Below, piece by piece: positions 16,715 to 26,634 of a stretch of 64,000 nt of DNA (within the stretch, counting starts at the first letter, position 1; the number at the start of each line of letters is the position of its first letter). The notes below the pieces were generated by a model. The model was not told the origin of the DNA, did not search any database, and saw nothing but the letters and a program-made list of their open reading frames with translations. The stretch is from assembly GCF_002727185.1 (NCBI RefSeq), contig NZ_NIZW01000001.1:310001-374000 (forward strand), given 5' to 3'. A program made the position numbers and the translations under genes. The DNA comes from Rhodopirellula bahusiensis (lineage in GTDB: Bacteria; Planctomycetota; Planctomycetia; Pirellulales; Pirellulaceae).

Positions 16715-19107
16715 GTTTCCTAAGCGTTGCATTCTTGTTTGCGTTGCCTCTGGTCGCCGCACCATTGCTATTGCACCTGTTCGATCGTCGCCGCAACGAG
16801 ACCGTGCAGTGGGGGGCGATGCAGTTTTTGATGGAAGCCTCCGCTCGGAAAACCAGTTCACGCAAATTGAAACAGTGGTTGTTGCTGTTGCTGCGTTGTC
16901 TTGCGATCGCGGCATTGATTTTGGCACTGGCACGCCCGCTGTTGCCAACGGGTTATCTCGGTGGAACGGAGCGTGGCGAGACCATCTTTGTGATCGATAA
17001 TTCAATGTCGATGTCTCGCAAGACTGACTCGGGAACCATGATCGAAGCGGCGACCCAACACGCCATTAATGAACTCGACAAGCTCTCGGCTCGCGACGAC
17101 GTCCGAGTCCTCACAACAGCTCCGTATCCCATCTGGCTGGATTCAGGAACCACGCAAGGAGATCGACGCAACCGAGAGTTGATCAACAAACAATTGCAAA
17201 ACATCGACGCCACCGAAGGCCGCAGCGATCTGCTCGCTGCGTTGTACACCGCGGTCCAAGTCGAACATCAACCGACGCAAAACGCGAGACGCATCGTCGT
17301 CCTGACCGACGGGCAAGCCACCGATTGGCGGACCGAAGACGAAACCGGCTGGCAACGCTTTCAATCCGTTCTCAACGAATCCGCCATCCGGACCGAAATC
17401 GAGACCGTTCGTCTGGATCAGACAACTAACGGCGAGTCAATTGGAAACGTTGCCGTTGACTCCGTGACCTTGGATCGAACGGTTGTCGGTTCGGAAACTC
17501 CGGTCACTGCGATCGCCACGCTCCGCAACTACGACGCCGTGACGATGGACGCTGCCGAACTGACTTGGAGCATCAATGACCTGCCGCTGCATCAGCAGAC
17601 AATCGCCCCGATCGAGGGCGAGCAATCCGCTGAGGCCAATTGGAATCACACCTTCGAGCAACCTGGAATCTACCGAATCAGTTGCCGTCTGGATCGAGAC
17701 GATGACTTACCAGCCGATAACGTCGCGAGTTTGATCGTCGAGGTCGTTGACCGCTTGCCGGTGGTCGTCGTCGAGGGTGCCACCGACTATGCGGAAATGC
17801 AACAAGACACCTACTTCGTGCAGGCCGCTCTCGGATGGATTGATGGACAACCACTCGATGAGACATCCGTCTACGTCCCAACGTTGATCACTCCAAACGA
17901 ACTTTCAACTGTCGACTTGAGTGAGCAACGAGTTGTCATCATTCCCAATCTCACCGAACTCCCGCCCGATGCAGTCTCACGACTGAGTGATTTTGTTTCC
18001 GATGGCGGCGGGCTTTGGATTGGGCTGGGTCCACGCACCAACGTCGATTTCTTCAACCATCAACTCTTCGCCGACGCCAGCGGATTGGCTCCGCGACGAC
18101 TCGACCGAATCATGGATGCGTTGCCCGCCGGAATGAATTCCGAAGCGAGTGACACCCTGGATATCGAGGAAGTCACTTCCAACGATGAACCCGTACGCAT
18201 CGATCCGTTTCGCAGCGATCACCCCGCGACGCGAAATCTGGCGGACAACGATCAACTTGATTTGGCCGACGCATCGATTCAGCGTTACTATCAGTTTTCC
18301 GTCAACAACGAAAACGACGATCGATCGACGCTCTTGCGATTGAACAACGGCACGCCACTGGCTGTCGAAAACTTCATGGGACAAGGTCGAGTGATTGTCC
18401 AATCGATTCCTTTGCGATTGCAGTGGAGTGACTTGGCTCGCACGCAGTCGTTCGTGGTGATGGTTCGTGACTGGATCGATTACTTGGCTCAACCTCGTGC
18501 AACCCAGTACAACCTGCTGCCGGGACAGCCCATCGCGATGCGGGTTTCGAAGGACGTCAGTGCATCGGAAGAGAGCGGCGATCAAGACAGTGCACCAACC
18601 GGGTTCCTACAAACCCCAGATGACGAATCGATCGAACTGACCGCGCAGTACGCGGACGAAGGTTTTGAGTTTCGATCCAGCCAAACGCGTCGGCCCGGTC
18701 CCTACAGTCTGCAGATTGGCTTGGCCGAAGAAGGCATCCCATTCCAAGTCCAACGTTCTTCGGAAGAATCGGATCTGGACCGACTCGGCCGCGGCGCGTG
18801 GCAGCGGATTCAGTCCGCGACGACTCCCAATGCTTGGACAGAAGATCGCGTGTCCGTGGCGAGCACGCACACCGACCCGGTTTGGCCCTATCTGTTGCTC
18901 GCCTTGATCGGACTGATCACCGGCGAATTGGTTCTCTCCGGAATAATGTCTCGCGAAAGATTTGGTTCGGCGGGAATCCCCGAGTCGTCCGAATTCGATG
19001 CGTCGCAAATTGGCTCGATTCCGCCCAGCAGTTCAGATCTCACCCAGATCACGCACGAGTCGTCAGCACCCGCGGCGGTCCAACCTTTGGAGGTGGCTGA
19101 GAGATGA
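16711..19107 (+). CDS. BatA-like VWA membrane protein
   Basis: A 798-residue membrane protein. Two N-terminal transmembrane helices (about 1-22 and 58-78) flank a basic loop with LLHLFDRRR, the typical N-terminus of BatA/CoxE-associated proteins. A VWA domain follows with the metal-site motif D-N-S-M-S (Asp96) and a later TDG (in VVLTDGQATDW). The long middle part is beta-rich and extracytoplasmic. A last transmembrane helix is at about 730-752 (PYLLLALIGLITGELVL), followed by a short tail. The start at 16711 overlaps the DUF58 stop. In MoxR operons such proteins form membrane scaffolds; the client is not known. Confidence 0.9.
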   Translation: MSFLSVAFLFALPLVAAPLLLHLFDRRRNETVQWGAMQFLMEASARKTSSRKLKQWLLLLLRCLAIAALILALARPLLPTGYLGGTERGETIFVIDNSMSMSRKTDSGTMIEAATQHAINELDKLSARDDVRVLTTAPYPIWLDSGTTQGDRRNRELINKQLQNIDATEGRSDLLAALYTAVQVEHQPTQNARRIVVLTDGQATDWRTEDETGWQRFQSVLNESAIRTEIETVRLDQTTNGESIGNVAVDSVTLDRTVVGSETPVTAIATLRNYDAVTMDAAELTWSINDLPLHQQTIAPIEGEQSAEANWNHTFEQPGIYRISCRLDRDDDLPADNVASLIVEVVDRLPVVVVEGATDYAEMQQDTYFVQAALGWIDGQPLDETSVYVPTLITPNELSTVDLSEQRVVIIPNLTELPPDAVSRLSDFVSDGGGLWIGLGPRTNVDFFNHQLFADASGLAPRRLDRIMDALPAGMNSEASDTLDIEEVTSNDEPVRIDPFRSDHPATRNLADNDQLDLADASIQRYYQFSVNNENDDRSTLLRLNNGTPLAVENFMGQGRVIVQSIPLRLQWSDLARTQSFVVMVRDWIDYLAQPRATQYNLLPGQPIAMRVSKDVSASEESGDQDSAPTGFLQTPDDESIELTAQYADEGFEFRSSQTRRPGPYSLQIGLAEEGIPFQVQRSSEESDLDRLGRGAWQRIQSATTPNAWTEDRVSVASTHTDPVWPYLLLALIGLITGELVLSGIMSRERFGSAGIPESSEFDASQIGSIPPSSSDLTQITHESSAPAAVQPLEVAER

Positions 19108-21962
19108 ACCTCACGGAAACATCCACCAACGAATACCTCTCGTACGAGCACCCGTTCAACGCTGGCATGCTGCTGGTGTTGGGCATCTGCTGCCTCGGCA
19201 TTTTGCTTTGGACTCTCTATCGCGAAAGACACGTTCTCGGCCGGACCACGACCGGGCTATTTTCGATCCTGCGATTGGGGGCACTCACCGTCGCATTTTG
19301 GATGCTACTTGCACCTACCAACGTTGTTGAACAATCGACAACGACTCGCAAAGCGGTCGTTTTTGTGACCGATTCCAGTGCGAGCATGAAAACGGTCGAC
19401 CCGCCTGGACTGGCGGATGATTGGCGTTGGAGTACTTCCAGCTCGATTGACGCCCCAGACAATCCCGACGCAGTGTCTCTGTTGCTCACTGACCGTTCTC
19501 TTGCCGCCATCGGCGTTGCAACTCAGCAATTGAACTCGGCCGTGGCGGCGCTCAACCAGCATGGTGCCGAAACATCCGTCGCCGAGCACCTTGAGTTGGC
19601 GGACCAGGCGATCCTTCGTGTTCGAAAGCATCTCGAGCACCTCCAAAATTCGTTGTCAGATTCCATCGACAGCGACGTTGACTCGTCGCTTCGTCGCCTG
19701 ATTCCGATGATCGACAGCCCAGAGTTTGATGCGTTGTCAGAGCTTACCCAAATGCTTCAGCGAGGCCGCACGCCCAACCAAGCGGGATGGCGTGAAAGCC
19801 TTCCCGATTTGATCGATCGACTCGCCACCGCACGCCGCGTTTTTCGCGAATTGGCGAGTCATTTTGAACAAGGGATCGCGAACCAACCGCAGAACGCAGC
19901 TTCACCGGCAACACGCTTCACCGACCAAACTCGAGGGGACCGCGTGGCAAAGTTCCTCAGCGGGTTGGAACAATCGAAGTTGGATGCTATCTCCGAAGTC
20001 GCTGATGTGCGGTGGATCTCGTTTGATGACGCCGCAAAGGCGATGGCCGACGTCGCGGACACCAATAAGCTTCTCAGGTCTTTGGCGGATCAGGAAACGG
20101 CGGCAAAAACCACCGATGTCGGTTCCGCGTTGCAATACATCGATCAGCTTCGCCGCGATCAGCCGGTCGCCGCAGCGTTTGTCTTGTCCGATGTGGCGCA
20201 CAACCACGCTCACGAGCGTGAGCCCAACGAAGTCGCCGCGCAACTGGATTCAACGCCGGTTTACGTCGTTCCCATTGGCAACGATTCACGCCTTCGAGAC
20301 ATCGACTTGATTTCCGTCTCGGCACCCGCCGTGGCCATGCGGAACGACGACGTCGTCATCGAAGCTCACCTGGGAATCTATCAGTGCAAGGGCGAACGAT
20401 GCACAGTCCAGTTGCTGCAATCGGGTGAGGTCGTTGATTTCCGCAACGTCTTGATCGACTCCGACGCCGAGACTCGTTCGGTGCAATTCCAACAACGCGT
20501 TTCCGAGATTGGTTCCGCCACCTTCCAAATCGCTATCCAGCCACTTGATGGCGAAATGACGACAGAAAACAACTTCGACGAGATCGAGATCAATGTCACG
20601 CGAAGCGACATCAAAGTCTTGTTGGCCGATGAGATGCCTCGATGGGAATACCGTTACTTGGCTCAGCTGTTTCGTCGCGATCCCAAGATCGAACTCGACG
20701 AACTGCTGTTCCGACCTCGCCTCATCGCGACTGGACATCGTCAGGAGGCGGGCGGCTTTCCCGTCACGGTGGAAGAGTGGAACCGATACGACGTGGTGAT
20801 TTTGGGCGATCTGCCGATCGAACATTTGCCAGTCGCCTCGCAGACCTCCCTTCTTCAATACATGCGAACGCGTGGCGGAACCGTGATCACGATCGCTGGC
20901 GACCATGCCATGCCTCAGGCCTACATCGATCATCCGCTCGAGGAAGCCATCCCAGTTCGGCCAACGGATGAACCGGCCGATGCGAACCAGCAGTATTCTT
21001 TTCAAGTCACCGAACAGGGTCGCTCCCACGCTGCATTGATGATTGCGGAAACCGAGTTGGCCACCAACAACGCGTGGTCGTTTGTGAATCAGTTTTCGCC
21101 GCTCCACAGCGTTTCGAAATGGCGTGTCCCCGTTCCCACGGCTCAAAGCCTGATCGCGGTTGTCCCGAGAGGCGAAACTCTTTCGGCCGACGATCCGGCG
21201 CTCACCCAATCGAGTTTTCTGTGTTGGCAACCCGTTGGACGCGGGCGAATCATCTATCTGTCGGGACCGGACACGTATCGCTTGCGATTCCTTCGCGGCG
21301 ACACGTTGCACTATCGATTTTGGGGCCAACTGATGCGATGGGCGATCGCCTCGGATTTGTCCTCGGGAAATCAATCGGTCCGAATCCGCACCGCGAAAAC
21401 GCTTTATGAAACGGACCAATCCGTCGATGTCGATGTCGAGCTACTGGATGCCGATGGGCAAGCCGTGATTCGCGACATCGTTGATGCAGAAACGCTCAGT
21501 GTCCGGTTGTCAGTCGGCGAGGACGTTCGCACCGTTCCGCTGATCGTGGATGAGGAACGTCCCGGTCACTACCGAGCCGACGTCCGAGATTTGGAACCGG
21601 GAGTGTACCAAGCCAAACCCGAAGGATCTTTGATCGATGAATTGGTCGCGATGAGTGCCGACGCGAACGATTCGATCACGGAAGAAGTGATCACGACATT
21701 CACCGTCCAAGCCGACCTACCCACCGAACTGGTCGACACGCGATCCAATCTCGCCTTGGCGGACCAGATCTCAACGTTGACCGGCGGGCAAGTGCTGCCG
21801 CCGACCGCCGTCGAAGAAGTTTTGGAACTCACCGACTTGCAACCTGTTGTCACTCACAGCATCCAGCGTCAACCGCTGTGGCAAAGATGGCGATATCTCT
21901 GGCTGGTGCTGGGGTGTCTGCAAGTCGAATGGATCATCCGCAAGTCGAGAGGGCTCTCCTGA
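19104..21962 (+). CDS. VWA/glutamine-amidotransferase-like membrane protein
   Basis: A 952-residue protein whose start overlaps the previous stop (ATGA). Two transmembrane helices lie at about 20-42 and 52-72. A VWA-like region follows, beginning with V-T-D-S-S-A-S (Asp90), but the expected TDG is replaced by a SDVAHN segment, so the metal site looks partly degraded. From about residue 495 a class I glutamine-amidotransferase-like fold is suggested by KVLLADEMPRWEYRYL and RYDVVILGDLP. The nucleophilic Cys of true amidotransferases is not evident. A single helix near the C-terminus (RYLWLVLGCLQVEW) anchors the tail. The composition is that of a large periplasmic sensor or scaffold working with the preceding VWA proteins. 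Confidence 0.85.
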   Translation: MNLTETSTNEYLSYEHPFNAGMLLVLGICCLGILLWTLYRERHVLGRTTTGLFSILRLGALTVAFWMLLAPTNVVEQSTTTRKAVVFVTDSSASMKTVDPPGLADDWRWSTSSSIDAPDNPDAVSLLLTDRSLAAIGVATQQLNSAVAALNQHGAETSVAEHLELADQAILRVRKHLEHLQNSLSDSIDSDVDSSLRRLIPMIDSPEFDALSELTQMLQRGRTPNQAGWRESLPDLIDRLATARRVFRELASHFEQGIANQPQNAASPATRFTDQTRGDRVAKFLSGLEQSKLDAISEVADVRWISFDDAAKAMADVADTNKLLRSLADQETAAKTTDVGSALQYIDQLRRDQPVAAAFVLSDVAHNHAHEREPNEVAAQLDSTPVYVVPIGNDSRLRDIDLISVSAPAVAMRNDDVVIEAHLGIYQCKGERCTVQLLQSGEVVDFRNVLIDSDAETRSVQFQQRVSEIGSATFQIAIQPLDGEMTTENNFDEIEINVTRSDIKVLLADEMPRWEYRYLAQLFRRDPKIELDELLFRPRLIATGHRQEAGGFPVTVEEWNRYDVVILGDLPIEHLPVASQTSLLQYMRTRGGTVITIAGDHAMPQAYIDHPLEEAIPVRPTDEPADANQQYSFQVTEQGRSHAALMIAETELATNNAWSFVNQFSPLHSVSKWRVPVPTAQSLIAVVPRGETLSADDPALTQSSFLCWQPVGRGRIIYLSGPDTYRLRFLRGDTLHYRFWGQLMRWAIASDLSSGNQSVRIRTAKTLYETDQSVDVDVELLDADGQAVIRDIVDAETLSVRLSVGEDVRTVPLIVDEERPGHYRADVRDLEPGVYQAKPEGSLIDELVAMSADANDSITEEVITTFTVQADLPTELVDTRSNLALADQISTLTGGQVLPPTAVEEVLELTDLQPVVTHSIQRQPLWQRWRYLWLVLGCLQVEWIIRKSRGLS

Positions 21963-21964
21963 AC

Positions 21965-24900
21965 ATGTCTACCACCATCACGACTCGACCATTCTCACAC
22001 CGAATCCCCTCGTCGATCGAAAGCAAACTGCGTCGCATCCGGCTCAGGCATGCGGTGCTAATCATCGTCGCCGCACTCGCCTTTGCGATCGGTGTGTTTC
22101 TGCTCCTGATGGTCCCATCGATGTTGATCGATTGGATGTTCCCATTCGCATCGCGCTTGCTTCGCATCGCACTCACCACCGTGACGGTCGTGGCAACACT
22201 GGGGACAGCGGCTTACTGCTTGATCGGACCGTTGCGACGTTCCTGGCAATGGTTGCGTACCGCGGATGCGGTTGATGACAACGTCCCGGAACTGGAAGAA
22301 CGTTGGTCGACAGTCGCGAGCCTTTCTGGGCAAGATCCGTCGAAGATGACCGCGACCCAACGAGCGATGGCGAATCAAGTGACCAGTGAAGCCGTCGCGA
22401 TGGAACGAATGGTCCAGCCTCGTCAGATCAGCCCACCGGTCAAGACACGACCCGGCGTTCTGCTCGCGTTATCCGGAATCGTCCTTCTCGCGGTTTTGTT
22501 CGCCGTCAGTCCCAGTCGCGTTTCAGTCCTGCTCAAACGGTTCTGGTTTCCAACTCAAGACATCACCGCGACGCAGCTTGCCAGTCTGAACGGAACGCAG
22601 TTCGTTCCCCGCGGCGATTCGATCGAACTGGTCACGCGAGCAAGCGGCGTGGTTCCGTCCAAAGCGACCCTCAGCGTAATGCAAGCGGATGGTCAAATCG
22701 AAGACTATCGCCTCACTGCGGAGGAAACATCACCGGACACTTGGTCTCACAAGATGCGAGTCGACGATGACATCTCCTACCGTGTTCGCGCAGGAGACGC
22801 ACAAACAGAGTGGATGCACCTTCAATCGATCGATTTCCCTGAGATTGATCAAATCGAATTCGGCGTTGAATTCCCTGAATACACGAAACGAGCACCGATC
22901 CTGCTGGACCGATTGCCACGCCGTGTCAAAGTCCCTCAAGACAGCGTGTTGCGTCTGGCGATCAAGCCCCTTGATTCCCTTCAACAGCTGACCATTTCCT
23001 TGACGGATCCGAAGACTCCATCATCCAAAGACGGCAAGACGACAACGGCTGACATCCGCGAACTGCCGCTTGAAAAGGATGGTTGGTATCGACTGGAACT
23101 GTCATTGGTGGATGACCTGTTGCTGCGTCCGGCGCTGGTCAGCCCGCACAATCTGACCAACCAACGGCGGCTGTTTTCACGCATTGATGTCATCGAAGAC
23201 AAAGCCCCCGTCGCTCGAGTCATCACACCCAACGACGAAATGGCGGTGGCGGAAGACGAGATCATTGAGATCAAATTCGAAGCCCATGATGACCACGGCA
23301 TCGAAAAGGCGGAACTGGTGATCTACGACGAGTCTCAACGAGATGCCGAAGGCAACGCGAAGGTCTTGCACGTTCAGCCTATCCCGCTCGGCGAACAAGC
23401 CAACCAGAAACACTTGATCGCTCAAACGAAGCTGGACTTGAAGAAGTTCGGTCTCAGCGAGGGTCGAGAAATCAGCTACTCCATTCGCGTGACAGACAAC
23501 AAACCAGCCACCGACGCAGGGGAATCAAAAGCGAAGAACCCCGAAGAACAACGTGCCTCAACGAACACCGAAGCGATCGCAACAGATGGCTCAAAACCAA
23601 GTCAAGATCATGTCGCAGGTGAAACATCCGACAAATCCAAAACAGCGACGCCAGCGGAATCCAATTCAAAACAAACCGACTCAAAACAAACCGACTCAAA
23701 ACAAACCGACTCAAAACAAACCGACTCAAAACAGGCCGACTCGAAACAGGCCGACTCGAAACAGGCCGACTCGAAACCCACTGAATCGGAGCAAGTCGAT
23801 TCAAACCCCAAGGAATCAAAACAAGCTGACTCAGAACTGGGCGACACGAAGCTAGCGGGCGCGAAGCCAGAGGAAGACAAGATGGCTCCGCGCAGTGAGG
23901 GCGAACCGAACAACGAGCACACACTCAAACCAGGTCCCATGGACACGGCCGCAAAATCCAGTGCCCCGCCGAAGGACGCTGCTCAACCCAAGGACACGGA
24001 CGCTACTCAGCCAAAGGACACGGATTCCCCCAATGAAAATGTGTCCCCCAAGGAAGTCGAACCGGCGTTCAAACCGACCCCCGATGCGATTGCGTCCAGC
24101 AAACCTAGTTCGCAACCGAAGGATGCCAAACCAAAGTCAGCCAGCAAACCTTCCAGTTCATCCGAAAAGAAACCGAACAAGCCTTCGGACTCCAAACAAG
24201 CTGCCAAACCCGCTTCACCAAAGACGAAACCAGAAGCCAAAGTTGCAAGCCGCACGAAGCCTCCGGCCAACGCTCCTTCCAAGACGATGAAGCCGCAGAA
24301 CTCAACCGTCAGTCTCGCGACACCACCCAAAGGCCAGCGAAATCGCAAAGGGCAAAACACCAACACGAGTCGTCGTCGTCTGAAAATCACCGAAAAACTC
24401 TCCGCAATTGCCGAGGCAGAGGAACGCCCCGGTGACGAACTCAAGATGAGAGATTCGGTTGTTAAGATCGATCAGATGCTCGCCGAAGTGGAACTCGGCT
24501 TGGAAAAACTGGTCGAACGAAAAATTGCGGACTCGGACCGCGGCGAACAGTTTCGCCGTCTCGATTCTGGTTTGGGAAACGTCGAGGACTTCGTCGCCGA
24601 CCTGAGAGAGAACACGCGAGAAAGCCAATACGCATTCGTTGGCTTGCAAATGGTCGACATCACTCGCTCCCACGTCACACCAGCCCGCGACCGAGTTTTC
24701 GCGGGCTCGCAAAGTGCAGGCTCAAACGACATGGAAGCCACCATGGGATTGCAACATGTCGTTCGCGCTCGTGAATTGCTGACGGCATTGCTGAAACGTT
24801 TTGATCGCGTCAAACGTGAAAAGAAACTGAAGAAGGAAATGGACGAGGCGGTCACGATTTACGAGGTCTATCTCGAAAAACGTCGTCAGCTGATGCGGGT

Positions 24901-26632
24901 CGCTCGACAAAACCGAAACCCGCTGGATCGCAAGATGGGGATTGTCGAAGTCGACCAAGCCTACCTCGACCGACTCGCTGAGGTCCTGGAACTTCGGCGT
25001 GCCATGATGGACGAATTTGCTGAGATGCTGGGTGATGACCCGCGTTTGCTTTCGCGATACATGGAACTGGTCCAACGTCGTCAGAAGTCGCTGCGGAATC
25101 AATTGTCCGACCTGTCACAGCGTCAATATGACTTGACCGAAGAAGCGATGAGCTGGCTGCAAATCGATGAGTCTCAACAACCGGATCTGTGGACCATCAT
25201 CATCGAATTGAGATTGTCCGCGGCCGAAGATCTTGCCAAGGACGCCGCTCAATTGGCCGAACGCATTCAGAAGCAAATGCCTCTGGAGATCAACATCGAA
25301 GCGGGAACGGCGGCCAATCTAATTCGAACCGCCAACCAAATTTCCGCGACTGCTCGAAACATTCAGTTTGATGCGGAGGAGCTGCTCTTTGATTCGGACG
25401 ACAAAGCGAAAGACCGGATGACATCCGCCAGTACCAAATCATTGATCGATCAGTGCGAAAGATTGTTCTCACACCTCGATCGCTTGCAGTTTGAGAATGA
25501 AGGCATCGAGCCACTCGCTCTCTTCGTCGAGTCACGCATCCAAGAAACACGCGTCGTCGCTGATTTGGCAGACGTCTGGGCGGACCTTCATCGAAACATC
25601 ACCGGTGACAACTACGGCGGTCTGGTGCAGACGGAACAGTATCGGCTTGCTGTCTCGACGCAGTTGTTAAGAGTCGAGATGCTGGATATGGAAACCGATT
25701 TGGCCGCACAGTTTCAACGTACTATTGAAACGGACTTGCCGGGCGAAATCAAAGACATGGTTCGCACCCTGCATCGCATGATGGAATCGATCACTTTCAA
25801 TCAGATCGCCGCATCCATTCGGTCGGGCAACGACAATTTGGAATCGGCCAGCGAACAACAACAGTTGGCAACCGACCGACTGACCGAGGCGGAAGACTTG
25901 TTCGACAAGATTCGCCGAGCCGTGGTGATGTATCTGGACGAGTACGACGTACGCGACCCGAACATCGGCGACTTGCGTGACCCGACACTCGATGAGTTCT
26001 TGGCGAGACTGGAACGCGAGCCCAACATCGCCTCTCAGTTGGGAATCCCAAATCGACGGACTAACCTCCGAGTTCGGGCCGACAGTTTGCTTTGGCAGGA
26101 ATCGACAAACGGTGGAACTCTGGCGGCATCACAGGTCGCAGCAGCACAACGAGCCGCGAATGCGATGAAGATGCAGAAACAGAAGAAACGCAAGCCAAAA
26201 CCGAAGGACGAGCCGTCGGAGGGCATTTCAAAGGAACAACGAGAACAGGCGAAGAAAGCCCAAGAGATGCTCGCGAAAACCTTGTTGGAGATTGAAAAAC
26301 AAAAAAAGCAAGGTGAACCGTCCGAGGCGAAACGCAAGCAATTGGACGAGATGGCGGAAAAGATCAAACAGCTGATGGATTCGGATGGCGACAACGAATC
26401 ATCCGAACGAGCTTGGCAGAAGATTGTCCAAGCCGACGAAGCAAAGGGTTTGATGGAAGCGATCGCAAATGGCGAATTCATTGCGGACCAACAGTGGAAT
26501 CGTTTGCTTTCGACGCTCGACGATGGGCTTTGGCAAGTCCAAGGCAACCGGCCCCCGGAAGCGTATCGAAAAGCGATCGAACAGTATCAAGATCAAATCC
26601 GTGAGTTGATGTCAACGATCGACGAAGGCTGA
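21965..26632 (+). CDS. 1555-residue membrane and coiled-coil protein, DUF4175-like layout
   Basis: A giant protein beginning two bases after the previous stop; the ATG at 21965 is preferred over an upstream start inside the preceding gene. Three hydrophobic helices lie at about 28-55, 65-88 and 163-185. A beta-rich extracytoplasmic part runs to about 515 and contains a DDHGIEKAEL motif typical of DUF4175-type proteins. Residues about 515-800 are a Ser/Lys/Pro/Gln low-complexity linker that includes seven tandem pentapeptides. The remaining 750 residues are charged and helical, with long coiled-coil stretches and a Lys-rich segment near residue 1400. Large proteins of this kind end many MoxR/VWA clusters. 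The linker may span the cell wall or periplasm; this is inference. Confidence 0.85.
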   Translation: MSTTITTRPFSHRIPSSIESKLRRIRLRHAVLIIVAALAFAIGVFLLLMVPSMLIDWMFPFASRLLRIALTTVTVVATLGTAAYCLIGPLRRSWQWLRTADAVDDNVPELEERWSTVASLSGQDPSKMTATQRAMANQVTSEAVAMERMVQPRQISPPVKTRPGVLLALSGIVLLAVLFAVSPSRVSVLLKRFWFPTQDITATQLASLNGTQFVPRGDSIELVTRASGVVPSKATLSVMQADGQIEDYRLTAEETSPDTWSHKMRVDDDISYRVRAGDAQTEWMHLQSIDFPEIDQIEFGVEFPEYTKRAPILLDRLPRRVKVPQDSVLRLAIKPLDSLQQLTISLTDPKTPSSKDGKTTTADIRELPLEKDGWYRLELSLVDDLLLRPALVSPHNLTNQRRLFSRIDVIEDKAPVARVITPNDEMAVAEDEIIEIKFEAHDDHGIEKAELVIYDESQRDAEGNAKVLHVQPIPLGEQANQKHLIAQTKLDLKKFGLSEGREISYSIRVTDNKPATDAGESKAKNPEEQRASTNTEAIATDGSKPSQDHVAGETSDKSKTATPAESNSKQTDSKQTDSKQTDSKQTDSKQADSKQADSKQADSKPTESEQVDSNPKESKQADSELGDTKLAGAKPEEDKMAPRSEGEPNNEHTLKPGPMDTAAKSSAPPKDAAQPKDTDATQPKDTDSPNENVSPKEVEPAFKPTPDAIASSKPSSQPKDAKPKSASKPSSSSEKKPNKPSDSKQAAKPASPKTKPEAKVASRTKPPANAPSKTMKPQNSTVSLATPPKGQRNRKGQNTNTSRRRLKITEKLSAIAEAEERPGDELKMRDSVVKIDQMLAEVELGLEKLVERKIADSDRGEQFRRLDSGLGNVEDFVADLRENTRESQYAFVGLQMVDITRSHVTPARDRVFAGSQSAGSNDMEATMGLQHVVRARELLTALLKRFDRVKREKKLKKEMDEAVTIYEVYLEKRRQLMRVARQNRNPLDRKMGIVEVDQAYLDRLAEVLELRRAMMDEFAEMLGDDPRLLSRYMELVQRRQKSLRNQLSDLSQRQYDLTEEAMSWLQIDESQQPDLWTIIIELRLSAAEDLAKDAAQLAERIQKQMPLEINIEAGTAANLIRTANQISATARNIQFDAEELLFDSDDKAKDRMTSASTKSLIDQCERLFSHLDRLQFENEGIEPLALFVESRIQETRVVADLADVWADLHRNITGDNYGGLVQTEQYRLAVSTQLLRVEMLDMETDLAAQFQRTIETDLPGEIKDMVRTLHRMMESITFNQIAASIRSGNDNLESASEQQQLATDRLTEAEDLFDKIRRAVVMYLDEYDVRDPNIGDLRDPTLDEFLARLEREPNIASQLGIPNRRTNLRVRADSLLWQESTNGGTLAASQVAAAQRAANAMKMQKQKKRKPKPKDEPSEGISKEQREQAKKAQEMLAKTLLEIEKQKKQGEPSEAKRKQLDEMAEKIKQLMDSDGDNESSERAWQKIVQADEAKGLMEAIANGEFIADQQWNRLLSTLDDGLWQVQGNRPPEAYRKAIEQYQDQIRELMSTIDEG
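23671..23775 (+). repeat. seven 15-base in-frame tandem repeats
   Basis: Four identical copies of a 15-base unit (ACAAACCGACTCAAA) are followed by three copies of a variant (ACAGGCCGACTCGAA). They encode four QTDSK and three QADSK pentapeptides inside the 1555-residue protein. The two homogeneous blocks suggest recent slippage expansion after the variant arose. Copy number changes would keep the frame. Confidence 0.95.
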
Positions 26633-26634
26633 GC

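Noticed and set aside
20286-21419. Minus-strand frame of 377 codons opposite the second VWA gene
   Set aside because: Antisense shadow of a gene in translational overlap with its neighbours; no protein features.
23671-23775. Short regular repeats considered as a CRISPR-like array
   Set aside because: The 15-base units are contiguous, without spacers, and in frame with a coding sequence.
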